A stretch of DNA of 64,000 nt from Cardinalis cardinalis (Eukaryota > Chordata > Aves > Passeriformes > Cardinalidae), in contig JACDOX010000218.1 of assembly GCA_014549065.1 (NCBI GenBank), positions 353,536 through 417,535 of the forward strand. The letters are read 5' to 3'. How positions within the stretch are numbered: the first letter of the stretch is position 1; the number at the start of each line of letters is the position of its first letter. Of this stretch, positions 12,101-22,233 are shown one piece after another. The notes under the pieces are model-generated. The model ran no database searches, was not told the DNA's origin, and was given only the letters and a program-made list of their open reading frames with translations. The position numbers were made by a program, and so were the translations under genes.

Positions 12101-15100
12101 AACACTATATCTTAGTGTATTTTTCCCTAGAGGTTGTGTAGTGAAAACGTCCTTTGATTAATAAAGATGGTTGGAACCAAAATTAATATCGTATTTCAGA
12201 TAAGTTCACTCTTCTGATTTTGGCTTCCTGATTCACTCTTCTGATTTTGGCTTCCTGATAAAAAGAAATTTATTTGGACAATGCACCCTTTAATGCTTGG
12301 TGTATTTTACTGAAAGTAAGACAAATGCAGTTTTATTTCTCTGAAGACTAGTATCCATTTTAACCATTAGCAAGCGGTATCAGCTGATACTTTTATAATC
12401 AAGAGGTTATTTTATTACTTTTTGAAAGTTACTTTTAATGAGAGTGGTTCTGCAGCAGGGTCATTTGAATGCCTCATGAGTATGTATTTTTTTAAAATAA
12501 TAATATCCTATAGAAGAAATGATTGGTTGGTCTAGGAGAGGCCTTTTGGTGTTGCTTTGTAAAATTTTAGGGCACATATACCCTGTTCTGTGTCAAGAAA
12601 TGAGGAGATGGCAGTTTCACCTTGGTGGGTTCAGATTCTTCTTGGCCGATCACAAACCTGTATTTATGCAGCTCGAAATTTAAAATTTCAGCACCCAGGA
12701 ATGAGTGAATGAAACTGATCTCCTTTCCACCAGGTCGTTCGGTGTTGTTGGAGCAGCCACGCAAGTCTGGCTCAAAAGTCATCAGCCACATGCTCAGCAG
12801 CCACGGGGGAGAGATTTTCTTGCACGTGTTGAGCAGCTCCCGCTCAATCCTGGAAGATCCCCCCTCAATTAGCGAGGGCTGCGGTGGGAGGGTCACTGAC
12901 TACAGGATTACAGTAAGGGTCTTTCTGTCCTACACTGCTGCTTCTCTCACATGCCAACAGATGCAGGGCAGTAGGTGTGGGAAGGAAATGTTGGAGTGGA
13001 TTGCATGGTCAAGCTTCCTTTGTAATAAATACCTTGATAGATATTTAGTAGAAAATACTGCATTNGTTGATTGTTATGCCTGCTTCATAAAATACTTTGT
13101 GTGTCAAGGAATGCCTCCTTAATGTACTAGGAGTGTATAAAGTTTGTTCTGGTTCTAGAAAAACATTTTTCTTGGCAAGTTTCTTCTGTGGGTTGGATAC
13201 ACATAGGACTATATCNTGCTTATTGTCAAAGGATAGATGCACATGAGTGTTTGTACAATAAATAAAGAAGATGAAGTTGACAGCTTTGAACCCTGATATC
13301 AGACAATCAGCTGACATGCCTTTTGTTTATCCTTTATTTTTTCAATACGTCCTTGATATCTTTTGTAAATAAGCAGAAGTTCCTTCTGGAAAGATATAAC
13401 TCTTCCCACACATGAAATACCTTGCAAATNTGGAAGTTCCTCTTGTCAAAACCCATACATTGATTTTTACCCCATATTTCTGTGCCCCTGTTTTTGTGTT
13501 CCCCCTGGTAAATGCATGAGAGTTAGAGGCAGGGCTGTGGTTGGTAGGGTCGGATGTGGCAGTGGGATGGTACAAAGTGATAAGCAAGGCTAAGCTGTTT
13601 AGCCCCTTCACTGAAAGTTACTTTGTTAGAGAAATGCCTAATTGTATCTTGTTTGGTTATCATTAGGATTTTGGTGAATTTATGAGGGAAAACCGATTAA
13701 CTCCTTTTCTAGAGCCCAGATATAAGATGGATGGAAGTCTTGAAATTCCATTGGAACGTGCAAAAGATCAGTTAGAGAAACATACTCGTTACTGGCCTAT
13801 GATTATTTCTCAGACCACCATCTTCAACATGCAAGCTGTAAGTAACCTGGGCTGTGTACATTTTTGTTCTGTTCCTAGATTAAGTTTCCCCTTGTCACTT
13901 GGTGAAATACCAGCTCTATGGGGTGATAAATCCCTTGCTGTATAATCAGTTTGTTTTCAGCTTTATTTTTCCTGAACTTATTCTGTATTTATTGCAGTAG
14001 ATTATTGGAATGCTATTTAAATAAAGTGATTTGAGCCTCATGGCTCTAGTTCTGCTGNGTAAAGAAAGCATCCACTTACACTTACAATTAGTACTAAACT
14101 GAGGATAAGAGGGTGGAGTTTTGTTGGTGTTGTTTCATTGCCTTTAATTTTTTAATCCCTGTTGCTCTCCTGTTATACACACACACACATTTTCTTGTTG
14201 TTTATTTCTGTTTTGTCTCACAGGTAGTGCCATTAGCCAGTGTGATTGTGAAGGAGACAATGACTGATGAGGATGTGCTGAATTGTCAAAAAACAATATA
14301 CAATTTGGTGGACATGGAGAGAAAGAACGATCCACTGCCAATTTCAACAGTTGGTACCAGAGGAAAGGGGCCAAAAAGGTTACATACCTATCTCTCCTTG
14401 TTGATTCTGGACTATTTTCAGAAATACTCTGTTGACAATGTTTTCATACCAGTTTTTTAGAATATAGCTAAAAGTAATACATAGTGAACTTAACTGTATT
14501 GCAAATCCCAAATGCTGTGAGTGCTTCACCCGTATCATTTAGGGGCTATAACAGTACTGATACTGCTTTATGTTAGGGAAAAAACCTCTACCATTTTATT
14601 ATCTAAGAATTTAAGTATGTTAAAAAATACTAAATCAAAGATAGCTATTGGCAAAGTTAAGAAATTGATACAGTATGGACAGATAAAGGGGAATAGTTTC
14701 AAATTAATAAAAAGGAGTACTTAAGTATGTTATAAACGAATGGTGCATTAAAATTTGGATATATTGGAATCCTTATAGAACAGTTATTTCAAATATGGGA
14801 TACTTCTTTAAAATAAGCATAGAATGTTCTGATCCCTCAATCACTGGGATGTGTTCCTTGTATTTCCAAGAATGGATTGAAAAGAAATTCAGCTCCTGAT
14901 TGGCCTACATGACTGAGAGTTATTGACAATAGTGTGGTGCAATTCTTCCTTATTTTTTTAAACCCAAATAATGTAATAATTAATTTGCATGTCAGTACAT
15001 GAGTGGCCCTCTGACATCGCACTGCTAGCAAGCACCTGCGAGGTTTCACAACAGTGTGATTTCAATGGACATAATCCATTTCAATTTAAATTTTACTCTG

Positions 15101-18100
15101 GGCGTTAATGGGAAATGTTTATGTGGTGTCAAGCATGGAGTAATCCCAGGTGGAGAAACCTGCAGTACAGGAGGACAGATAATCTCTTGGGAGATATTTT
15201 TGCTTTGGGGATTCTGTGTTGTTTTTTAAGGCCTGCATTCATCCAGTCAGTAGTGAAATGGTGGGTGGTGATCTTCAGTGTGGTGTTTTTCCTGGCCCTT
15301 CAGGGATGAGCAGTACCGCATCATGTGGAACGAGCTGGAGACGCTGGTGCGAGCGCACATCAACAACTCTGACAAACACCAGCGAGTCCTGGAGTGCCTC
15401 ATGGCCTGCAGGAGCAAACCCCCCGAGGAGGAGGAGCGCAAGAAACGGGGCAGAAAGAGAGAAGACAAAGAGGACAAGTCGGAGAAGTTGGGCAAAGACT
15501 ATGAATCAGATAAGCCATGGCAGGAGTCAGAGAGGTACATTTTCTGAAGTGAAATCAAACTGTAGCATAACTGTTGTTCTTAGCTGACCTCTTAGCCAAG
15601 TGTTTTAGCTTGAGGAGTTCCTGCTGTTGGATTCTATCATAACTACACCACCTATTCGATATTAAACTGCTTTATGGAAACCTACAGCATGGCTGAAAAT
15701 GTGGGACAAGCAGTTGTTTACTTTTACCAAGCTGTAGATAGTTCAGTCTTCAGGTTGATTAAACAACCCAGTTTGATTTGGCTCTTCTCTTCAGCTCAGC
15801 ATCAGGAATATTGTCCATTTACCTCCTGCCTGTAATTCATGTTTTTATTTAGCTTGTCTTAGCGGCAAGCACCTGTCAGTCTGTTCTGTATTCCTTCTTT
15901 GAAAGTACTTTCTATAGAGATCCAGAAAACTCATGGTAATAAGCTTAATTTGCATGTGTTCTGTGCATGCAGGGATTATTTGGGATAAGAGGGCCTTTTC
16001 ATCTACCCTCCTGTCACCATGCTGATGACATTCCATGCCTTCCTGTGAATGATCANTCCTGCAACTTTGCTTTCACGTGTGGAACAGAAATGGGGACTGA
16101 GATAAAAGGGGTTTGGTGTAAATGCGTGTGAATTCACCTAGAAAAGATAATAGGAAATTGTATCATATTTCTCTATGTATTTATTTTAATTTAGTCTTTC
16201 TTTCTAAATTCAGACATCAGTTGTCTCAACAAAATGAAACTGTGTATTAAGAACCTTTCCTATATGTAATGCTTTATACAGAGGATTATTTGGCTACAAT
16301 TCCCTATTGTTTGTCACCTACTCCAAGGAGTCAGAAGAAATTTTCTTAGGGTATGGGTCCTGTATAATTTGGAGTAGTACAGAAAGCTATTAAGACTTTT
16401 GTCCTGCTCAAGCATATTTTTCCTCACCCTTTTCCTTCTCTCTGAAAAAGGTTAAAAGGTCTTTTGGATCGGGAGAAAGAAGAACTGGCAGAAGCTGAAG
16501 TTATCAAAGACTCTCCTGATTCTCCTGAGCCTCCCAACAAAAAGCCTCTCATTACAATGGATGAAATGCCTGCAGTTGAAAAGGCAAAAGGTAAACCAGA
16601 ACAATTGCCACAGATTATTTCTTTTCAAGGTAGATGTTGTTGCTTCAGTCTGTGTTTTTTAAAGGTATGAGGTGAATAATTTTGGAGTTAAAGCTAAGTC
16701 GGTGAAGATCGTGTTTAATTGAATGCTAAATGTTGAGAAATTCTTGGAAAACATGTTAACCTCACCAGGTCTGTGAAAAAAGGGAAACTATCAAGATACT
16801 GTGGGTCTGCTGATCGATTCTTGGGTTAACAAGGGGTTGGCCAAGTTCCTGCAGGTGCTGTTTGACCTCCTGTATGTGAGAAATGCTGTTTGAGGGCAGG
16901 GATCAGAAATCACTGTCTCCTGCTAATAATCAAATTGCTTAAGCAGTGCAGTTGTCAGAATTGACAATTCTCACTCTTCCTTAGTGTTAATTATTTTCTG
17001 TCACAGTGGCTAAGCTGATGCNGAGATTCTGCATTTAAAGCAGAGTCCATCTCACATGCAGCAACTCCTCAGCCATTATCACTTTGAATATTTTCTATTT
17101 ATTTAGCCCCTGTTGTAAGTTTGTTTAATATTAGTTGTTTTAACGTGTTGAATTACCATAATCCGTAATTTCCTGTAAGATATTATAATGATGTAATGTT
17201 AATTCAAAATTTTCATCACTTAAGCTCTTTTCACTTACAATTTTAGGGCCAATGTCCTTGCTGTCTTTATGGAGCAACAGAATTAATACTGCCAACTCTA
17301 GGAAACACCAGGAATTTATTGGTCGGTTGAACTCTGTCAACAACAAAGCTGAGCTGTATCAACATCTGAAAGAAGAAAATGGGTTTGTATCAGGAAATGC
17401 ATCACTACCCATATCTTGGTAGCAGTCAGTGTGGAGTTTACAGCATTAGATATTCCTTTGGTGATTAAAATATCTGAATACAATTCTTTGCTTCTCAGTA
17501 TTGATGGAGAACCACAGCAGTGTTTGATTTTCTGTTTGCATCTGTGCTGAGTGAGACTGACTGCTAAGAGCTTGGCTTCCCTGGGCCTCAGGGATTGCCC
17601 CTGCAGCAAAGCTTGTTTAACTTTTAGGGGTTTAAACAGTAGCTGAGACTTTCTGCTTGCTTTAGCTTCCAGAGGAATGGCTGATACAGAAATATTGTTG
17701 GTGATAAAGTGGTTGACTCTTAGGTTGTGCTGTAATGAAGTTGACAGTAGTCCATGTTCTACAAAAAATATTGGAAAACCAAACCAGCCTCCTCTGAAGG
17801 AAATCAGATAATGGTAGACAATGATCAGTGTAAGAGGGGTGAAAATGAAGTCCTTGGAAAAAATGGCCAAAGCTCAAGTTTTCAAAATGGGTTCTCCAGT
17901 CACATGAATATTTTCTGTTTTGGTGAGGTTGATAGTGGATGGTTTTTCACAGCTGAAATGTATCTCTGCAGAACCCTTTCCTTTATGTACTGACTGCTGC
18001 TTAAAGAAGTATTAAGAGGAGATAAGATTGCATATGTTAGAGTAGGGAGAGGACAGTTAGTGAAGTAAAATATATTTATGAAAGCATTTAAATATTATTT

Positions 18101-18201
18101 TTTTTAACTGTTGATTGTTCTTACAGTAACAAGCCTTACCACTTGTTGTCTTGCCTTTCAGAATGGAAACAACAGAAAATGGAAAAGCAGGCCGGCAGTG
18201 A
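2907..18201 (+). CDS. INTS13: Integrator complex subunit 13 (Asunder), complete, 16 coding exons
   Basis: INTS13 is a subunit of the nuclear Integrator complex, which cleaves snRNA and other nascent transcripts. It sits in the INTS10-INTS13-INTS14 arm and is also linked to dynein recruitment at the nuclear envelope in mitosis. The exons join in consistent phase to 2121 nt, encoding 706 residues, equal to the human length as I recall it. The start reads MKIFSESHKTVFVVD and the end METTENGKAGRQ. The N-terminal half is the VWA-like domain, followed by a beta-barrel region. A basic KKRGRK cluster at about residues 571-576 in a Lys/Glu-rich stretch fits the known nuclear localisation signal. The C-terminal helix region (LLSLWSNRINTANSRKHQEF) is near-identical to human. 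All introns are GT-AG. The ATG at 2907 has A at -3. I saw no frameshift or stop. Confidence 0.97.
4056..4130 (+). CDS. INTS13: INTS13 coding exon 2, residues 76-100
   Basis: Acceptor 'ccttgtag', donor GAG|GTATGA. It encodes VNFIVSDSGAHVLNSWTQED followed by QNLQE. Phase 0 on both sides. Confidence 0.96.
4837..5039 (+). CDS. INTS13: INTS13 coding exon 3, residues 101-168
   Basis: Acceptor 'tcccgcccag', donor AGAG|GTGGGC, ending in phase 2. It encodes LMAALAAVGPPNPRADPECC... up to ITNAK. This exon is markedly more GC-rich than its flanks, and one n falls in a codon (4974). Confidence 0.96.
5208..5288 (+). CDS. INTS13: INTS13 coding exon 4, residues 168-195
   Basis: Acceptor 'ctttgtag', donor CCA|GTGAGT. 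It encodes SDSHVRMLEDCVQETIHEHN then KLAANSD. Phase 2 in and out. Confidence 0.96.
6462..6552 (+). CDS. INTS13: INTS13 coding exon 5, residues 195-225
   Basis: Acceptor 'tttttttaaag', donor GAG|GTGAGG. It encodes HLMQIQKCELVLIHTYPVGE then ESLVSDRPKKE. It ends in phase 0. Confidence 0.96.
6941..7048. repeat. T/G-rich low-complexity tract in INTS13 intron 5
   Basis: Runs of T interrupted by GTTGTT and GGG give almost no A or C over about 100 bp. Reading frames through it (poly Phe/Val/Leu) are composition artefacts. Confidence 0.8.
7519..7647 (+). CDS. INTS13: INTS13 coding exon 6, residues 226-268
   Basis: Acceptor 'ctttatttcag', donor AAG|GTAATA. It encodes LSPVLTSEVHSVRAGRHLAT... to TNIPMK. 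Phase 0 on both sides. Confidence 0.96.
9294..9378 (+). CDS. INTS13: INTS13 coding exon 7, residues 269-297
   Basis: Acceptor 'ctcttttgaag', donor GTG|GTAAGT. It encodes EEQHANTSANYDVELLHHKE then AHVDFLKS. It ends in phase 1. Confidence 0.95.
10806..10835. repeat. AT-rich inverted repeat (12-bp arms, 6-bp loop)
   Basis: Arms at 10806-10817 and 10824-10835 are perfectly complementary around 'acataa'. They sit in a longer TATTAATA-rich stretch (10782-10860) that also repeats 'tattaatacataaa'. It lies in INTS13 intron 7. Confidence 0.8.
11149..11238 (+). CDS. INTS13: INTS13 coding exon 8, residues 297-327
   Basis: Acceptor 'tttctctgcag', donor GTGG|GTAGGT. It encodes GDNHVGGNSREGTFKETVTL then KWCTPRTNSV. 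Phase 1 in and out. Confidence 0.95.
11672..11761 (+). CDS. INTS13: INTS13 coding exon 9, residues 327-357
   Basis: Acceptor 'gttatttttcag', donor AATG|GTAAAT. It encodes ELHYCTGAYRISPVDVNSRP then SSCLTNFLLN. Phase 1 in and out. Confidence 0.96.
12205..12258. repeat. Exact tandem duplication, 2 x 27 bp
   Basis: 12205-12231 is repeated identically at 12232-12258 (unit begins 'ttcactcttctgattttggc'). Zero mismatches suggest a recent slippage event. It is intronic in INTS13, between coding exons 9 and 10. Confidence 0.9.
12734..12912 (+). CDS. INTS13: INTS13 coding exon 10, residues 357-416
   Basis: Acceptor 'cctttccaccag', donor ACA|GTAAGG. It encodes GRSVLLEQPRKSGSKVISHM... to VTDYRIT. It ends in phase 0. 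Confidence 0.96.
13667..13837 (+). CDS. INTS13: INTS13 coding exon 11, residues 417-473
   Basis: Acceptor 'ttatcattag', donor GCT|GTAAGT. It encodes DFGEFMRENRLTPFLEPRYK... to TTIFNMQA. Phase 0 on both sides. Confidence 0.96.
14224..14378 (+). CDS. INTS13: INTS13 coding exon 12, residues 474-525
   Basis: Acceptor 'tttgtctcacag', donor AAAAG|GTTACA. It encodes VVPLASVIVKETMTDEDVLN... to GTRGKGPK. It ends in phase 2. Confidence 0.96.
15304..15534 (+). CDS. INTS13: INTS13 coding exon 13, residues 525-602
   Basis: Acceptor 'ggcccttcag', donor AGAG|GTACAT. It encodes RDEQYRIMWNELETLVRAHI... and the basic NLS-like KKRGRKREDKEDKSEK. It ends in phase 2. Confidence 0.96.
16451..16590 (+). CDS. INTS13: INTS13 coding exon 14, residues 602-649
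   Basis: Acceptor 'tctgaaaaag' (a weak pyrimidine tract), donor AAAG|GTAAAC. It encodes RLKGLLDREKEELAEAEVIK then DSPDSPEPPNKKP... It ends in phase 1. Confidence 0.95.
17247..17382 (+). CDS. INTS13: INTS13 coding exon 15, residues 649-694
   Basis: Acceptor 'tacaattttag', donor ATGG|GTTTGT. It encodes GPMSLLSLWSNRINTANSRK... to LYQHLKEEN. It ends in phase 2. Confidence 0.95.
18162..18201 (+). CDS. INTS13: INTS13 coding exon 16, residues 694-706 and stop
   Basis: Acceptor 'cttgcctttcag'. It encodes GMETTENGKAGRQ followed by TGA at 18199-18201. Confidence 0.94.
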
Positions 18202-18880
18202 GGATTAATTCTGTTTCTTGGGACAAAACCTGGCCAAAATGCAAAAATATTTAATGCTGGAATTGCTCTTGGTACTGTTTCAATACAATTGTATAGCTGT
18301 GGTTTGATTGGTTTTTACATTTTTCTAGTCCTATTTTTGCTATGAAGTATGAAACCTGCATATCACGTTAAACCAGCTGTGTGCAAATAGGAGCTGTCCT
18401 GAAGCGTTTTCCAGTTGTGCTTTAGGATGAAGAAAACCTCTGCTGCCATGGAGTAAATCAAGTAATCAAAAATGTTAGTCACCTTAAAGTCCTTGCCCAG
18501 AAGTATTGGATACTATTTCAAAATCAGTGATGACTGTCTTAAAAAAAAAAAAGAAAAATTGAAGTAATTTACAGTAAGCTGATAACATCCTTAATTTTGG
18601 TCCATGAACACCTTTTATTTATATGAGGATTCCTCAGGAGTTCAGAATTATGGAAAAAGACCGCACACTGAGTACCCAGACACTGAGCTGAGAGAGTGCC
18701 AGTCTTGGTTTTCATCTGAGGGGTGGGAGGGTGAGGGGTTTTACAGATAGAAATTGTTGGTTTAAAGACTTTTAAGAAATGGAATGGAAATGGTCTTTAG
18801 AAAGCAAAGCCTTTCAAGTTGTTGTGTTGGAGTTAAGGCTTTGTAAGCAGAAGTACAATAAAATTTTTTGCTAATAATTA
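18202..18880 (+). other. INTS13: INTS13 3' UTR with poly(A) signal
   Basis: The first AATAAA after the stop is at 18857-18862, giving a 3' UTR of about 670 nt. A 13-base A run lies at about 18541-18553. The cleavage position is inferred. Confidence 0.65.
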
Positions 18881-21136
18881 TATTATTGATGAAGTGTGTT
18901 CTGTAAGATACTTGTGGTTGCATGTCTGAGAGCCTGGGTTGGAATGGCTGTGAATGAAAAGGTAGGTGATCTGTCTTCAGTTTCTTTGTAGAGCCTCTTT
19001 CACTGGGGACTAGAATTCTCAACTGGGAAAACTCAGCCAGTGTCTGTCATCTGATCCCTTGCCAGGTTTTGGGTTGTCTTCCACATGGGCTAAGGAAAGA
19101 TGAGTTCCTGAGCTCTCTAAGTGTGTCAGCCTTCCTCTGATCTGCATATGGCTTCTGTAAGCAACTGAAGGGCTCACACATTGGATCTTATAGTTGGTTT
19201 GAGACACATCTTTGATATTTTCTAAAACTAAATCAATATTTTTATATTCACCTGCAGCTTTAAATACCATAGTTTGTGATGTATAGATCTGAACACAAAT
19301 ATTCTTCACTGAACATTTNTGACTGAATCCTTTTTTCAGCTTTGCTGAAGTACCATGAATAATTTCAAGGTGATTATTCAGCCACTTTGATGCAGGTGTG
19401 TTTTCTGTTGAATGATTTTAAAACCATTTTTACAGAGTGATTAAATATTACTTGCATGGTAATATTTTCTNTCATATTGTAAAATATTTGTAGCTTTTAC
19501 AGAAGCAAAGTGTAACTCTTGGACATCCTAATGTGAAGACTTACTGCTTTTATTTTTACTACTTCACTGAAAACAGAATGTCCTGCATCACCACATCTCT
19601 TGATATCCTAGCTGAAATGTTCTGATGGAGAAAACTGCCACAAAATTATTGCTTCTCATAACTTTCTGGGTTATTTTAATGAGATTTTACTGCATATCAC
19701 TCTGGATGTTTCTCTTGTTTCCTNGAGGAATGTTGAAGTCTGGAAGCTGGGGAGCATGTAAATGTCAGCTCTGCAATTTGCTAGGCTGGAGAGATTGAGC
19801 TGAAAAGCTCATCCTGTGCCTTGGGAATTGTGTGTTGCATCTCCTAATGTACCATTAATATTCAGCTGCACTCCTTGAAAATATGCACAGGAATTAAATA
19901 CTTCATTAGGGAAAGAGAAATTNGATAGCACCTGCTATTAAAATGTGTATTTGTTTAGCTTGTTTTCTAACTCCATTCTCCACATTTGGAGCATCTGCCA
20001 GGTCAGACTGCTTGGTGATGAAATGAGCAGGGCTGGTGNCTGTGGGTCTGTATTTCATGTACCTGAAGAGTCACAGGAACTCAAGAGATGGCAAGGGCTG
20101 ATCTTTGCACTTCTGGAAAGGGCATTCCATATTCCTCTCCTGCCCTGCATAGTGGCACTGCTGCTGCTTTGCTCCTATTTCACTCATTGCCTTCAGGTTT
20201 AGGGAAGGTTTTGTCAGTTCTAAAAAGAGTTTACAGATTAAAATTGGAAGTTANGGATTAAGTAGCTTGATCTGCAATTATGTGATTTGCAAAATGCAGT
20301 TAATAATTAAATTATGGATTGCATTTTGTATATGATAATCTGTTAAACTNGAAGGATTTCAAAATGTTTAAAAAGTACTTATAAATTCTTTTGCAGAACT
20401 TCAGGAGTTCTCTGCTAGAACTCTCCCAGGTGGAAGCAGACAAGAGACAGTTTTACTGTAAAGAAGGCAAGCCTGGAACTTTAAAATATATCTTTAAAGA
20501 TACATTGCACCAAGTTACCTAACAGGAGGCGTTCAGTCGCTGCTATTGCCTTTAGAAATGCTACATATGATGTATTTATAGAAACACTTTTAAAAGTTTG
20601 GAAAGATTGAAAGGACAGACACAATGTCAGGCATTTTTTAAAACTCTTAAAATTCCAAGATGGCTTAGACTCCAGGGCTGTAGCACCTTGAATTTCAATG
20701 GAACCATAATGTTTTTTGGGGATCCTTCTATGACAGTTCTGCCTCTTCTATGTAAAATGTATATTTATGAGTGAGATTTGCCCAGCACTGACTGTGACCC
20801 CTCACTCCCACCAGCATCAGCTTGGTATGTATTTTCTTGTTCTGAATTTTGCAGGGTTGTAATTCTGTCTCCTCATCAGGAGATCCCTTTGCCTGCTTCA
20901 CTTGGGTTCTGCTTTTGCCACTGCCTCTTTGTCAGGTGTGGGTCAAATGTATTCTATTCTAAATTGAAACATGGTGAAAATCACTAACTGCCTGTTGTTT
21001 TTTTCTGGGTGTTAAGGATAGCACCTTGCAATGCACTTTGTCCTTTTGTAGATTTGGTCTTAATGCCATTTAAAAGTTTTTAAAACTTAAGCATCTGGTT
21101 GTTGCCCTGGCCATGGCGGGTGATCAGAGCCTCTGG
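18881..21136. other. Convergent intergenic interval / 3' UTR of the dystroglycan-like gene
   Basis: I recognise no gene here. On the minus strand, the nearest canonical AATAAA downstream of the dystroglycan-like stop is at 19549-19554 (read as tttatt on plus). This would give a 3' UTR of about 1.6 kb. A CATAAA variant near 20764 is a closer alternative. Open frames in this stretch have no resemblance to known proteins. Confidence 0.5.
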
Positions 21137-22233
21137 CTAGAGGGGAGGGAGTTGGTATTTTGGTGGCTGGAAGGGTGGTGTGATGTGAGGGATGGGCCTG
21201 GGNTGCCTGTGGGAGGGAAGTGTTCCTGAAGGTGGGATCCACAATGGAGATGGAAGTGCAGCTCTGCACTCGTGTACAGGGGCTTTGCGAGGTCTCAGGG
21301 TGTCCAGTTCCACGTCAGCATGGCTTAGCTGGCAGTTTGTCTGACCCATCACAGGCTGTGCTCCAGGAATCCTCCTGGGACACCTGCAAAGCCAGCAGAC
21401 CACTACTGCCAGCACCATGCCAGCAGTGGCACAAACACTGCTCAGCAGGGCATGGGGGCTCCTCCTCACCATGGAATCGTTCTCGGTGTGGAGCGTTGGC
21501 CTGGTGCTGCTGCAAGGCCCGGGGAACGGCTTGGTGCTGGCTGGGCANTCCTCACTGTAGGAAATGCTGAAGGTCACATCGATGCTGTACTCTGGCAGCA
21601 TTGCTTGGACAAACTGTGGGCTCACAGAGCCAGCTGGCACCCTCAGCTTCTCCAGTGCCTGCTGGATTTCGTCTTTCCCGCACCAGCTGGAAGAGGTGTT
21701 GGCGCTTGCACACAGTGAGCTGTTGTACCAGGAGATGAGTGTGGAGCCGGGCTGGAGAGCTGTCAGCACCATGTCTTTGGGGCTGCTGGAGTTCAGGAAG
21801 GAGGAGAGCTTCTCCAGGAACAAACCCACCCTTTTCCTTTCCCTCAGGAAAGAGGAGAAGCTGTTCTTGGTCTGCACAGTGAAAAGGTGGCAATGTGGCT
21901 GGGGGGGCTTCAGGAGCTCGATGGTGAAGGATTGCCAGGCTGTCAGAGCACCGGAATCCGTGGCAGACAGCACAAACTCCNGTGGGGAATGCTGGAAGTC
22001 CATTTCTAGGGGATAGCCATGCATGGCCTGCTGGGAGGTGTTAAACTGCAGCCAGCTCTCAGATCCCCGTGGAGAGCCATCAGCTGGGAGGATCTGTAGG
22101 GATAACTGAGTGGAGTTGCCATCTTCTTTGTCATAAAATGTGTTGGCAGGTATAGGGACAAAGAACAGGCAGCCGATGGTTGCTGTTAGGAATTTAATGG
22201 AATGAACAACCTTTGGGGAAGTGTTTGCTTGTC
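21137..22233 (-). CDS. Dystroglycan-like coding exon 4, residues 767-1131 (second cadherin-like, SEA-like, TM, tail)
   Basis: The acceptor is 'tccctcctctctaaag'. It encodes QANTSPKVVHSIKFLTATIG..., with DTFYDHED-like NTFYDKED, SWLQFN, and LSATDSG. The SEA-like segment has PGSTLISWYNSSL, matching the glycosylated WTNNTL of DAG1. The position of the DAG1 GSGS cleavage motif is occupied by SYSE(D/E)C. The transmembrane core is VCATAGMVLAVVVCWLC. The tail ends PPKYQLPPL and TAG (21137-21139). Several N-x-S/T sequons are present. Confidence 0.92.

Noticed and set aside
14177..14189. Short (CA)n tract
   Set aside because: Only about six repeats, and adjacent to the exon 12 pyrimidine tract; not worth a separate feature.
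19019..19309. A 96-codon minus-strand frame in the convergent intergenic region
   Set aside because: No recognisable homology; length is unremarkable for random frames, and it lies in probable 3' UTR territory.
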